The translations under genes were made by a program, and so were the position numbers. From Prunus persica (Eukaryota > Streptophyta > Magnoliopsida > Rosales > Rosaceae): 64,000 bases of DNA. Of this stretch, positions 12,243 through 22,212 are shown piece after piece. Location: NCBI RefSeq assembly GCF_000346465.2, contig NC_034014.1, positions 10,352,505 to 10,416,504 on the forward strand. The letters run 5' to 3'. The notes under the pieces are model-generated. The model saw only the letters and a program-made list of their open reading frames with translations, was not told where the DNA came from and ran no database searches. Every line of letters begins with the position of its first letter. Within the stretch, counting starts at the first letter, position 1.

Positions 12243-13977
12243 GGTTCCAAATATTTAAACTTGCTCAAATGCGTCGTACCTGCGTAAAAACTTGAACTAT
12301 TCAGCAAGTAATTATATATTTCTAAAGCGATAAGCTAGGTTAAAAGCAAGAAAGCACAATAAAACATAAGCCAGCTATTTCTACGACAATAAGTATTTTC
12401 TTTCTTCAGTCGATTCTTCATCTTACAACACACGTGTATTATACATGAACGTACTTTCCCTTCTCATATGTGCTTTTTTCAAAATACAGCGCTTAAATGC
12501 CCTTTTGTTAAAGACAAACATACTATATATTCACGTACGTATTATATACATATATATACATATTCTCAATGCTTAATACATGTATTGTTTTATTACAGGT
12601 TTTTGAATAATACAAGTTAAACTTTTTATATCATTACTGGCAAACTAATCATGTTTCTTAAAAAAGAAAGGAATAAAACTTTTTATACAAATTATTACAA
12701 AACGAGCCAATTTACCATGGGTTTTACATTCAATTGCAGAAGACATATGGAATCTTCTTGGAAATTTTGATCAGTTGGCTAAAAAGGGACATTGCTACAA
12801 TAATTCATGTATTTGGGTTAGTAATTTTCCATTGGATGTACTTATTAGAATGTATTTTGACTTGTACGGTATTAAGATCTCAAAGGAATCTAATTTTTAA
12901 TGTATTTTTGTTTGAAAAAGGGAGCTGATTTTAATACTTCTTTTTTGTCCACTTACACTTCCTTTGTTGGAAATTTTGTTTTCTCACTTCTCTTTAAATG
13001 TTATAGTAAAAAAAATTAAAAATAAATAAAAAAGAATGTAGGCAGATAACAAAGAAAAAATCAGCACCCTTTAGAAAAAGCCAAAAAAAAAAAAAAAATC
13101 AGTGATGAGTTTTCCTGCTGACGTCGGTTACCTACATGAAGGCTTACGAAACACCAAAACAATTATTACATGAACCAGCCAAATTGGCACTAACGCCCGA
13201 CGATGAAATGCCGTGTGAACCCGGGCGTCCTTGACAATGATGACAAATATTTATTTATTTTTGTTTATTATTGTTTCCAAACTTTTGAAGTTAAAAATTT
13301 GGAGTCAATGGGAATGATATATATTTTTAATGTCTATAACCGAAAGCCAAAAATAAATAAATTTCTCAACTCAATTATTGTTTGCTCCATTCTAGTCAAA
13401 ATAAATTCTATATTAATTCCCCATCTTCTTAAAAGTCTATATTTTTCCTACTTGTATTTAACTTTAGACTAATCTTTGATTATTATTTTTTTTCCCCAAG
13501 AGACTAATCTTTGATTAGACGCATGTACGTACAAGATGAACAAGTCAAATGAAGAAATTAACGATGCATAACTAATATCCTGATTATAATTTATACAGGG
13601 TGGATAACAAAATAAAACATGAAAAACAAATAAAAACAAAACTATTTACGTTGAATTTGTGTAAATAAATACATGCGTGATACATAAAAGTAAAAGTAAA
13701 ACCGTTTTAAGACCGTTAATTTTGAATTTTCGTAACACAAACAATTCTTTTTCCTTATCATTGGAGATTGGAGGTAATCATTCATATAATTATAATAAGG
13801 TGAAAAAATTTGGATCACTGCTATGAAATCAGGGATCTGGAGCCTTGTGAAGAATTTGTTGGAGTTTTTTCTTTCTTCAAAAACTAAAAGAAAAAATAAA
13901 GAAAATGAAAATGAAAGAGAGAACAGGCAAGGAAGGAAGAAGTCATGGATATAAAGATTATACTTACAGTGTTCCAA
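12243..13977 (-). other. 5'-UTR segment and long leader intron of the ankyrin gene
   Basis: Just upstream of the ATG a 37-nt leader segment (12279-12243) follows an acceptor reading TTTTTACGCAG. The donor GTAAGTAT matching it lies at 13977, giving an intron of about 1.7 kb. It is AT-rich and without supported coding sequence. The junctions are read from sequence; transcript evidence is lacking. Confidence 0.55.
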
Positions 13978-14120
13978 GTACCCAAATAGATCTAAACAGC
14001 ACCACCACTCCTCTCTAGGTAGGTTTTAGAGAGAAACTGAACAAAAAAAGAAGACATATGGTGCCAATCTTCTCTGCGTACGGTTGGCATGGTTGGTGGA
14101 AACTTCAACATATATATAAA
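13978..14120 (-). promoter_or_regulatory. Promoter and non-coding first exon of the ankyrin gene
   Basis: A TTTTATATATATG box on the minus strand (plus 14110-14120) is followed by a purine/pyrimidine-rich leader and the donor at 13977. The arrangement parallels 796-930, supporting a tandem family. Confidence 0.55.
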
Positions 14121-14283
14121 AGGGGGTTGCTATATGTTCTTGCTTAGTGGGAAACTTTATGATATGGGTCTCTAACGGGGAAAAGTTTCACTCGAAGTAT
14201 AGTGTTTTGTCTTCTTTTAAAGATTTCCACAATATAAAGTTGTGTGAATATAAGACCCGAGGGCTGTGGAAAATTAGTACTCT

Positions 14284-14766
14284 TGGGCCGTGTTTGGTAG
14301 TTAGGATTGAATTAGATTAGGAGATAAAATTGGAATTACATTGGACTGGAAATGATAAATACTCTTTATTTATTGGCATTAGTGTTTTGATTTCGAGTCT
14401 GGGCTCTGGGTCATATGTATCCCACCTTTTTAAAAAAAATAAATCATCTTACAAAAATGCCCGTAATTGAATTATGGTGGTGAGATTATCTTTCGTCCTA
14501 TATCTATATTCATTTTTATAGCACAAAATATGGTTTTAAGGGTTTTGTGGTTGGGTTTTAGGTTTATTTGTTTCGTATAAGTTGTTTGACTCTTCTGTTT
14601 AGTCAGTAGCATGAGTGGTACTCTTTTATCCCCCATAATTTTGTTTTCTATGGAAAGATTTTAACGAGACTATCGCTAACATACTAGTTCTTATCATATA
14701 ATGTTCCTTTTTATAAATAAAAAAAACACAGCTAATATCCAATACCCACCAAACCAGACGAGGCCT
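14284..14766. mobile_element. MITE-like element with GGCCGTGTTTGGTAG ends
   Basis: The left end GGCCGTGTTTGGTAG is mirrored imperfectly at the right end by CCAAACCAGACGAGGCC. The AT-rich interior is about 450 bp and carries no domain. The flanks show CTTGG on each side. The superfamily (PIF/Harbinger or hAT) is uncertain. Confidence 0.35.
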
Positions 14767-15058
14767 TGGAGGGTTTGACTATATAGTTGAGCCTGTAGAC
14801 TGGTCTCCCTACTTTCTTTCAGCGGGAGGAGGAAGACAAGACACAAACACCCAATAATTAATAAAGACAATACGATATTATATGGCCAGTGGCTTCCCCA
14901 CTGAGCGCCAAGAGACAAAGAGGGTCGACCAAAGCTTATTATAATTGACTGGAAATTTGTATGAAGCTTCCTCAGCTTCTAGAAGAAGACAATATGTGGA
15001 CTAGGAATAGTTCGAAAGTAGAAGTGATTATGTGAAACAATCAAATTGAGAAATTTTA
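14767..15058. other. Spacer, nothing recognised
   Basis: Short AT-rich interval ending in the TTATG target duplication (15059-15063) of the large LTR element. Confidence 0.5.
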
Positions 15059-15063
15059 TTATG

Positions 15064-15484
15064 TGTTGTAAAAGAATAAAAGAATAAACATGTGGAGCCC
15101 ACTAACTATTCATTACTGTTCATTACTGTTCATTTGGCGGCTTTGATAGAGTTTGTCTGTAACGGGTGAACAGTGATGAATAGTGATTATTTCAGCCTAT
15201 AAATAAGAAGAGTAACGGAAAGAAGAAAAGAAGAAAAAAGAGAAAGGAAGAGAAGGAAGAAAGAGGAAAGAGAGAGCAGAGAGAAATTCTCCTAGAGAGA
15301 AAATTCAGTGAGCCACATATATTGTAAACACTAAACTTGTAGCCTTATTATTTTACATAGTGGAAAAGTTACTGCTACTGCTCTCCGAGGACGTAGGCAT
15401 AGCCGAACCTCGTTAAATGCTGTGTCTCATCTACTTTACGTGCAGCTCTGAATTATCGCACATATCCTAGGTTATTTTATAACA
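15064..15484 (+). repeat. 5' LTR of the composite element
   Basis: 421 bp, TG...CA ends, with a TATAAATA box at 15199-15206 inside. This is the likely promoter of the genomic RNA. Confidence 0.92.
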
Positions 15485-15499
15485 CGTTATCAGCACGAG
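15485..15499 (+). other. Putative primer-binding site region
   Basis: CGTTATCAGCACGAG directly follows the 5' LTR. This sequence is found at that position in many plant copia-type elements. It does not begin with TGG, so the priming tRNA and mode remain unassigned. Confidence 0.6.
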
Positions 15500-15780
15500 A
15501 AGCTCTCAGGTATAATTTTTGTGCTGCACTATTATTTATAATACTAACCATTATGTTGATGTAAAGAAGAAAAGCCAACGTATCTAGCTTTCCACTAATA
15601 TATCAGTATAATATATATATATTATATATATATATATATGAAAAGTTGATGGTAATATAATATACTATATTTATCTGCTTTTCTATTACTAACAATTAAC
15701 AAAAATGGACCCTTGGTAATACTAAACATATTATCAGTGGGAGACCGTTACTAATACTAACACTTTCCTTATCTTGTTCA

Positions 15781-16046
15781 GTGGTGGTTTTTATTCCCAC
15801 ATTTTTTTTATTTACTATATGGTGTAGGTTTATTACCCATACAACAGTATTTATTTAAAAGGGTGGTGCGGGTTTATCGCCCACGCCTTTGCTTTTATTT
15901 AAATGTATGGAGCAGAATTAGTGTCCATATAAGCACGTTTACTTTACCGCACATTTAATTTTATTTAAGATATGGTGCGGGATTAACGTCCATACAGCAA
16001 GCTATTTAATTTATTTAAAGTATGGTGCGGGTTTATCGTCCATACC
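15781..16046 (+). repeat. Array of six degenerate hairpin repeats in the element leader
   Basis: Six spaced units begin near 15781, 15817, 15861, 15904, 15970 and 16020. Each has a TATGG/GTGG arm, a loop resembling TGCGGGTTTATCG and a complementary CCATA/CCAC arm. The first and third units pair GTGG with CCAC; the others pair ATGG with CCAT, so an A-T pair is replaced by a G-C pair on both sides. Units are separated by TTTATTTAAA-like linkers. The location between primer site and body is where packaging signals occur in LTR elements; that function is inference. Confidence 0.6.
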
Positions 16047-16120
16047 AGTAATTTATTTATCAGCAATTTATTTTATGGATTAATTGTGCTGTATGATGAG
16101 TTTTTACAGTGTGCAGATCA

Positions 16121-16777
16121 GGACCAGAAGTTCCTTGATCCTCATCATACAATTACATCAGGACTTGAAGATCCTTGATGATAATATTGATATGAGAGCT
16201 GGCAGTCTCTCCGGTACTATACTTGTAAACATGTGATTGGACTTAAAGGTCCTTGATCCCTGACATGTGAATAAGGACCTGGGGTTCCTTAATGATGTAA
16301 TAGTACCGTATTGGTTCATAGTGCCGTACACATGGATGATAACTGTACTGGCAGATGTACTGTACACATGAATAGATATGTATTCATGACTTGATGAACA
16401 GTACTATTCACATAAATAGTGACGTATGCATAAATATGAGCCATGGATGATAACTGTACTAGCAGATGTACTGTACACATGAATAGATATGTATTCATGA
16501 CTTAATGAACAGTACTATTCACATGAATAGTGACGTATGCATAAATATTAACCATTTTGGATAAACCGTCACTATATACAAAAGGGAACCTGTAGTTCCT
16601 TAAACTCATGGATGAGAAATTAAATGAGATGCCAGAAGTTCCTCAAAATATGAACAATTATGTAAGGGCTTGAAGTCCCGGAATATGTACAGAAAATTGT
16701 AAAAATGTCCATACCATGAGAATATGTGGCTTTGGCCTGAAGTTCAAAATTTAAGAGTATTGAGAACCTGAAGTTCC
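16121..16777 (+). repeat. Dispersed GGAC..TGAAG..TCC short pseudo-palindromes
   Basis: Examples are GGACCAGAAGTTCC (16121), GGACTTGAAGATCC (16161), GGACTTAAAGGTCC (16239), GGACCTGGGGTTCC (16275), GGAACCTGTAGTTCC (16585) and GAACCTGAAGTTCC (16764). Several are followed by TTGAT. No open frame explains them. Confidence 0.5.
16331..16552 (+). repeat. 111-bp tandem duplication
   Basis: Two adjacent copies (16331-16441 and 16442-16552) begin CATGGATGATAACTGTACT and are almost identical. Short open frames here are artefacts of the duplication. Confidence 0.85.
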
Positions 16778-16799
16778 AACAATTAAATGGACAACCCTT

Positions 16800-17642
16800 G
16801 AGGTATTATTGCAAATTGTGGTACACCACATATTTCTTTGGCATAAGTGTTTGGGCCTAAATTCGACACACCAAAGAGATCCAGAAACAGGCCCGTGGTG
16901 AAATACTTATCCAGTCCCAAAAAGACCCAAAGCTGTCATATTGGGCCTTTGAAAATCAGCCCACAAAATATTGTTTAAACTCAAGCCCAAGAGACTAAAG
17001 ACACATTCACGTGGCTACCTCACCTCTCTGGAAAGTCAGCAAATCCAACTAGAGTTTTTATGTGAGAAGGGACGTTTCTGAAAACACTGCCGAGAAAGAA
17101 AAATCAAAGGGGCGTCTATGATCAGAGACTTTTTGCTCCAAAGCAACACACCGTCTTCTAAAAAGATTTCGCAAATCACGTTTTCAAGAGCAAGAGACAG
17201 GGAGTTGTTCAGAAAATACAAAAGAAAAATCAAAACCGCCATAGGATCAGCTCACACAGACGGTGGCATTAAAATAAAAAAAACCGTCAGCCAGGAAACC
17301 AGGGAAGGGATCGCTATAGGAAATGACCACTGGGAGTCTATCTGCCATAATTGATAAAAATCTTTCCTGCTTTACGTTTTTTGAGAAATCTTTTGCCGCC
17401 CATTATTAAAATTTAAAACCACCTTCAAAAGGAGGGTCTCTTATAAAAACAGAAACAGGCAAGAAAGAAAAGGGACATTTTTCTTTTCATCAATCAATCA
17501 AAAAATACAAACAGGAAAACAGCTCTAGATCAGAATTCCAAAGTTCAGACCTTCCAGCTCTTGTTCCTGCGAGTCTTTCCTTCGAGATTTCCATTGCTTT
17601 CTTCAGACCTTCCTTTCTTCCGCCTCTTCCCCTGAATCAGAA
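16800..17642 (+). promoter_or_regulatory. Probable promoter and leader of the PMD-type ORF
   Basis: A TTATAAAAAC box at 17441-17450 is about 200 bp upstream of the ATG at 17643. The intervening sequence is pyrimidine- and A-rich and has no long frame. This looks like a captured gene promoter with 5' UTR; transcription is not shown. Confidence 0.4.
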
Positions 17643-19007
17643 ATGTCTTCCCCAAAATCCCGCGCTCAGTCTTCTTCAGCTTCAAATCCTCCTGATTACA
17701 TTACTGGGAGCGGGGTTGATGCCCACGCGATAGAGGTTAGGAGCAAGCTTCACCCCTTTGCCCAGAAGAATCTGGACGAGAATGTTCTCCATTTGTTTGA
17801 GAACACTCTGGTGTTAGGGCCTCACTGGTTTGGTCCTGTTCCGGCTGAGGTGGCGGAATTGCTGAAAAAGGATGCTGTGGCACCTTTGTGTTTTGAAAGC
17901 ACTTCTGCCCTAGCTTCTTATTCTTGGGTTAGCAAGAATTTGAGTCGATCTTTTCCGTCCAGCGAGGTGAGGAACAGTCCCGTCAAATGGGCAGACTGGA
18001 TTGACAGACTTCTCCCGAGATATGGGGGTCACTGGAGGAGAGCTGGGCTCTATGACGCCATTCTTCTGTCCAAGCAGTCGATTAACAGAGATGAGAACCT
18101 GCTTGCTGCTGCCCTGTGTTTTTGGAATTCTGCCAGCAACACATTTGATTTCCGTGTTAGGTTGAAGCTGGCAGAAAAACCACCATCCGTCACAACGGAT
18201 CCTTTTCCTCAACCGCAAGTCAATATGGTCAACTTAAATTGGCCAGAACAGAGGAAAACCGACCCTATCACAGATGCTGGTTGCAGCAGAGGCAGAAGAA
18301 TCATAAGGGAGACCAGTCAGATACCAAGAGCGACCATCTCGGCTGGGGTAGTGCTCTGCAGTAGGTGCAAGTGTGAAACAGAGCTAGAGGTGGTCCTAGA
18401 CAAGAAAAATCAGCCCACACCTAGTGTCTTTGACAGAATTGGAACTATATCCCGAGACAAGACAAGGCAGAAAAGCTGTCTTAGGCCTGCACACTACGGC
18501 GAGAGGAGGATGGAGCAACCCAGGAAGGAAATACCAGTCAAGACGCCCGGAAACGAAAGACCCTTGGCAACGATCATAGAAGGGAGGTGGTATTCCGTAG
18601 GAAGAAGCGGTAGACCGACTCTGGAGCTGACCAGAACCCAGAAAAGAAGAATCCAGAGGCAATACTGCACATATCTTAAAAGCCAAGATAATACGCAGGT
18701 ACGTTCACAACCCAGTTCTGCCGGGAAAGGAAAGAATCCTGAAACACTTCCCCAGACAGAACAGGAAGCTTGCCAGTCAAGGGAATTGCTGAAAACAGAG
18801 CCACCAGCCAGGTCTCCTATCCATATAGCCTCGTCGTCCGGCAGCCATCCTGACACCACGCAGACACCAGAGAAATCCGGGTCTGCCCCATTACAAAAAG
18901 AAGACGACTACGCTGAGGAATATGAAGAAGAGCAATTAGACTATGAACCTTCTGCGGATGATCAGAAAGAGCCTCTCGAACTAACAACAGCAGGAAAACA
19001 TGAATAG
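17643..19007 (+). CDS. Chimeric ORF: PMD N-terminus fused to gypsy gag-pol fragment
   Basis: 454-aa open frame. Residues 1-171 match the start of a plant mobile domain protein (FENTLVLGPHWFGP, LYDAILLSKQS, LLAAALCFWNS, FDFRV). From 18158 the frame continues without a break into sequence resembling the gag/protease linker of Ty3/gypsy elements (VNMVNLNWPEQ, GRWYSVGRSGRPT, TRTQKRRIQRQYC) and ends in an acidic tail (EEYEEEQLDYEPSADD). The PMD part 17752-18157 is almost identical to 24025-24430, where it instead continues into the normal PMD sequence. The fusion point is therefore clear. The last residues (AGKHE) read into reverse-orientation PMD intron sequence. Whether it is expressed is unknown. 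Confidence 0.75.
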   Translation: MSSPKSRAQSSSASNPPDYITGSGVDAHAIEVRSKLHPFAQKNLDENVLHLFENTLVLGPHWFGPVPAEVAELLKKDAVAPLCFESTSALASYSWVSKNLSRSFPSSEVRNSPVKWADWIDRLLPRYGGHWRRAGLYDAILLSKQSINRDENLLAAALCFWNSASNTFDFRVRLKLAEKPPSVTTDPFPQPQVNMVNLNWPEQRKTDPITDAGCSRGRRIIRETSQIPRATISAGVVLCSRCKCETELEVVLDKKNQPTPSVFDRIGTISRDKTRQKSCLRPAHYGERRMEQPRKEIPVKTPGNERPLATIIEGRWYSVGRSGRPTLELTRTQKRRIQRQYCTYLKSQDNTQVRSQPSSAGKGKNPETLPQTEQEACQSRELLKTEPPARSPIHIASSSGSHPDTTQTPEKSGSAPLQKEDDYAEEYEEEQLDYEPSADDQKEPLELTTAGKHE

Positions 19008-19053
19008 TCAAGGAGGAAAATTACCACAACCACAGGAGCAGCTGCAGTCGTTT
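18986..19053. repeat. 68-bp duplicated junction sequence, copy A
   Basis: Identical to 20940-21007. Both copies lie at junctions between gypsy and PMD material: copy A after the gag piece, copy B after the RT piece. Confidence 0.85.
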
Positions 19054-20187
19054 CCACTTCAACCTCCGGGACCACAACGGTTAATTCTGCCTGATCCACG
19101 GGGTCTGATGCAGATGGCTCCACCTGATCCTCGGCCTCTGGAGCGGCAATAGAGTGTTCTGCCTCAGCATCCTCAAAAAGAGCCAGTTCTGAGCTGGTCA
19201 GCTCAGCACTCGGACCCTTTTGTTGCTTCTGCGCCAAGGCAATGCTCTCCGCTATCACCTCAGCAGGAATTTCATCCTACAAAAAGGGGGTCAGAACAGA
19301 AGGAATGAAGCAAAAGAGGAACTAGTGCGAGTCACAGACTAAAACTCACCTCGTCTTCCACCGCTGCCACCTTCTCTTGGGGCACCTCCTCCAGCTCTCG
19401 CAGCTCTTTTTCCTGCTCCACCTCCTCAAAGGCTTCTCGCAGCTCATCGTCCGTCCCAGAAGTAGCGGCTGGGATTGCTGCGGCTTCTTCTGCGGCAAAG
19501 TATTCCACTTCACCCCTCTTCTTAAGCTTTTTTAACTTAGTAGGAGGAGGAGAAGGACTCCCAGCTGGACAGAACAAAAGGAAAAGATTAGAAAAGAGAA
19601 AACAGAATAAATCCAGAGAGAACAGTTGGAATGCTCTAAACTTACCAGGAATGCCAGGCCGCGCGGTACTATCCAGAGGGGGAGCAAGCCCTTTTCTTTT
19701 TCTTCTACCAGAAGGAACAGCCTCGGCAGGGGTTTGTTCTGCCTCAACATCATCCTCTTCATCAACAGAAGGAAGCTCCAGATCCCCGGCGGCAATAACA
19801 GAAGAGACTGCACCAAGCAGTTAGAGGTTAGAAGCCAATCCAACAGGAAAAGACAGAAGAAAATTAAAAAGGAAAGGCTTACCAATCACTTCTCCAGCCT
19901 GGACAGACTCAGCTCTCCTCCAGGCAAAGCAAAATCTAGGGCGGTGGAGGAAGCCATGGAGAGGTTGAAAATCTGGCAGTCCACCGAGCTGGAATTTGAT
20001 GAAGATACAGGGGCTCTTGATCAGCTGATGAAGGACCTGGACCTGCTGCATAGACAGAAACATGGCTCCGAGGCCTATTCTTGAGATGGGCCTAAGCCTG
20101 GCCCGAAGATGTGCTTAACCTGCATGATCGCTATGAGATCTTAGGCCTACGTTCAAACTTCTGGAGTTCTGCAAAGCCACACATGGA
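18986..20187 (-). pseudogene. Antisense, intron-bearing C-terminal part of a PMD gene (partial)
   Basis: On the minus strand a series of exons with good splice sites follows: about 20066-19881, then about 19811-19650 (LELPSVDEEDDVEAEQTPAE, then RRKRKGLAPPLDSTARPGIP), 19567-19351 (GSPSPPPTKLKKLKKRG, then acidic EEVEQEKELRELEEVPQE), and 19276-19027 (DEIPAEVIAESIALAQKQQK). Each has a GT donor (GTAAGCC, GTAAGTTTAG, GTGAGTTTTAG, GTAATTTTCC) and an AG acceptor. The charged, low-complexity composition fits the C-terminal tail of retroelement-associated PMD proteins. The N-terminal part of such a gene lies on the other strand at 17643 and 24025, so the gene is broken and inverted. It is truncated by the gap at 20188. 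Confidence 0.6.
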
Positions 20188-20650
20188 NNNNNNNNNNNNN
20201 NNNNNNNNNNNNNNNNNNNNNNNNNNNNNNNNNNNNNNNNNNNNNNNNNNNNNNNNNNNNNNNNNNNNNNNNNNNNNNNNNNNNNNNNNNNNNNNNNNNN
20301 NNNNNNNNNNNNNNNNNNNNNNNNNNNNNNNNNNNNNNNNNNNNNNNNNNNNNNNNNNNNNNNNNNNNNNNNNNNNNNNNNNNNNNNNNNNNNNNNNNNN
20401 NNNNNNNNNNNNNNNNNNNNNNNNNNNNNNNNNNNNNNNNNNNNNNNNNNNNNNNNNNNNNNNNNNNNNNNNNNNNNNNNNNNNNNNNNNNNNNNNNNNN
20501 NNNNNNNNNNNNNNNNNNNNNNNNNNNNNNNNNNNNNNNNNNNNNNNNNNNNNNNNNNNNNNNNNNNNNNNNNNNNNNNNNNNNNNNNNNNNNNNNNNNN
20601 NNNNNNNNNNNNNNNNNNNNNNNNNNNNNNNNNNNNNNNNNNNNNNNNNN
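20188..20650. other. Assembly gap (463 N)
   Basis: 463 N between PMD exons and an RNase H fragment, so this part of the mosaic cannot be read. Apparent open frames spanning the gap are meaningless. Confidence 0.99.
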
Positions 20651-20748
20651 CAATGATATAAATAGTATGTGGCAGCATGTAGTGCCTGAGCTTTACAGCA
20701 GTGAAATATAAGGCCAGGCAAAGCCTTTCTATCGCGGAATACCTTCTT
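20651..20748 (-). pseudogene. Ty3/gypsy RNase H fragment
   Basis: The minus strand encodes RYSAIERLCLALYFTAVKLR and then HYMLPH, the conserved RNase H segment of plant gypsy pol. It is joined on its upstream side, at a GAAAGAAGG overlap, to a PMD exon beginning MPIRGKK. Only about 33 residues are visible before the gap. Confidence 0.7.
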
Positions 20749-21007
20749 TCCACGAATAGGCATCTGCAGAAGAGAACATAAGTTAATACCAGGCAGAAAG
20801 TGGAAGATAAAGGAGGCTCAAAAGTTATTAAAAACTTACAGCGACAATGGGAGGCTTTAGGGGGCTGGATACCGTAGCCAGAACACCAGTAGCCTTAGGC
20901 ACTTCCACCTGGAAAGACTACAACTGTTAGAACAGACAGAACAGCAGGAAAACATGAATAGTCAAGGAGGAAAATTACCACAACCACAGGAGCAGCTGCA
21001 GTCGTTT
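20749..21007 (-). pseudogene. PMD exon fragments with introns
   Basis: The minus strand shows the tail of an exon ending at GTGGTTGTG with donor GTAATTTTCC (same as at 19027). A complete small exon follows (about 20911-20839, VEVPKATGVLATVSSPLKPP, donor GTAAGTTTTT), then an exon start after TCTTCTGCAG reading MPIRGKK. The segment is joined to RT at 21008 and to RNase H near 20748. Confidence 0.55.
20940..21007. repeat. 68-bp duplicated junction sequence, copy B
   Basis: Identical to 18986-19053. It includes the PMD exon end and its donor site on the minus strand. Confidence 0.85.
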
Positions 21008-22212
21008 GGTTGGATTTTTCCTGCAGAATTGGATATGAATCTCCTTAGGAAATTGATTTTTCCTAAGAGACTCTGAAGTTCCTTCTTGTTCCGAGGTGGT
21101 AGAGCTTCTATGATGGATTTTGCTTTATTTTTGTCAACCTCTATACCTCTCTGGTGGACCAAGAATCCTAAGAAATTCCCTGCCTGGATTCCAAAAACAC
21201 ATTTTTTGGGGTTCATTTTTAGCTTGTGCTGCCTCATTCTCAGGAATGCCTTTCTCAGGCTTGCTACGTGATTTCCTTCCTTAGGGGATTTAATCACCAC
21301 GTCATCTATGTATACTTCCAAAGAATGTCCTATCATATCATGAAAAATAGAATTCATTGCCCTTTGGTAGGTAGCTCCCGCATTTCTCAAACCGAAAGGC
21401 ATTACAGTATACTCGAAAGCACCTATATGTCCAGGACACATAAAGGCTGTCTTGTGGATGTCCTGTTCTGCCATCATAATCTGGTTATAACCTGCATTGC
21501 CGTCCATGAAAGATAGCATCTGGTTATGAGCGGCTCCATCCACTAGCATGTCTGCCATTGGCATAGGGTATTCATCTTTAGGAGATGCCTCATTCAGATT
21601 CCTGTAATCTACGCAGATTCTAACTGCCCCTGTTTTTCTTTTGAGAACAGGTACAATATTTGCTAACCAATCGGCATAGACGGCTGGCCTGATGAATCCT
21701 GCCTTGAGCAACCTTTCTATCTCTTCTTTGACCTTCAGTTCTGTGTCCATAGACATTCTTCTTCTGGCCTGTTTGACTGGAAGGTAGCCATCTTTAATTG
21801 GCAGCTTGTGCTCCACTAACTGCCTGTCCAATCCCGGCATCTCGTGGTAATGCCAGGCAAAACAATCTCTGAATTCCTGCAAAAGTGCCGTGATTTCAAC
21901 CTTGAGTGGTTCTTTTAACAGCGCGCTGATGAAAGTAGGCCTTGGATCTTCTTCTGTCCCCAAGTCTATCTCCTGTAGAGGATCCTCTACTTCTGGCAGG
22001 GAGTCATTTAGTGCTGCCGGTGCAAATTCCAACACTTCCTCCTGTAAAACTTCCTCCTCTTGTTCTTTTGTGCTTTCATGGTTGAATTCTGCCATATTGA
22101 TGGCTGGATTCTGTATGAAAAGCCTCCTTTCTCCCCAGTATATCAACAATCTTTTTGTGATGGATCGGATTGTTGCAGCTCGATCCTTGTCCAGTTGACT
22201 GGGACTAAACAT
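21008..22212 (-). CDS. Ty3/gypsy reverse transcriptase domain (truncated)
   Basis: The minus-strand frame starts at ATG 22212 and shows the RT core: LNEASPKDEYPMP, MDGNAGYNQIMMAEQD, FGLRNAGATYQRAMN and the catalytic YIDD within EVYIDDVVIKS. It then reaches LLGKINFLRRFISN and GKIQP. At 21008 it changes abruptly to unrelated PMD intron/exon sequence, so the connection subdomain and RNase H are lost from this frame (an RNase H scrap is at 20651). The style resembles the Tat/Athila branch of plant gypsy. It is antisense to the LTRs of the host element and probably cannot be expressed from the LTR promoter. Confidence 0.88.

Noticed and set aside
20111..20763. Frames filled mainly with unknown residues
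   Set aside because: They span the 463-N gap and carry no information apart from the RNase H fragment at one end.
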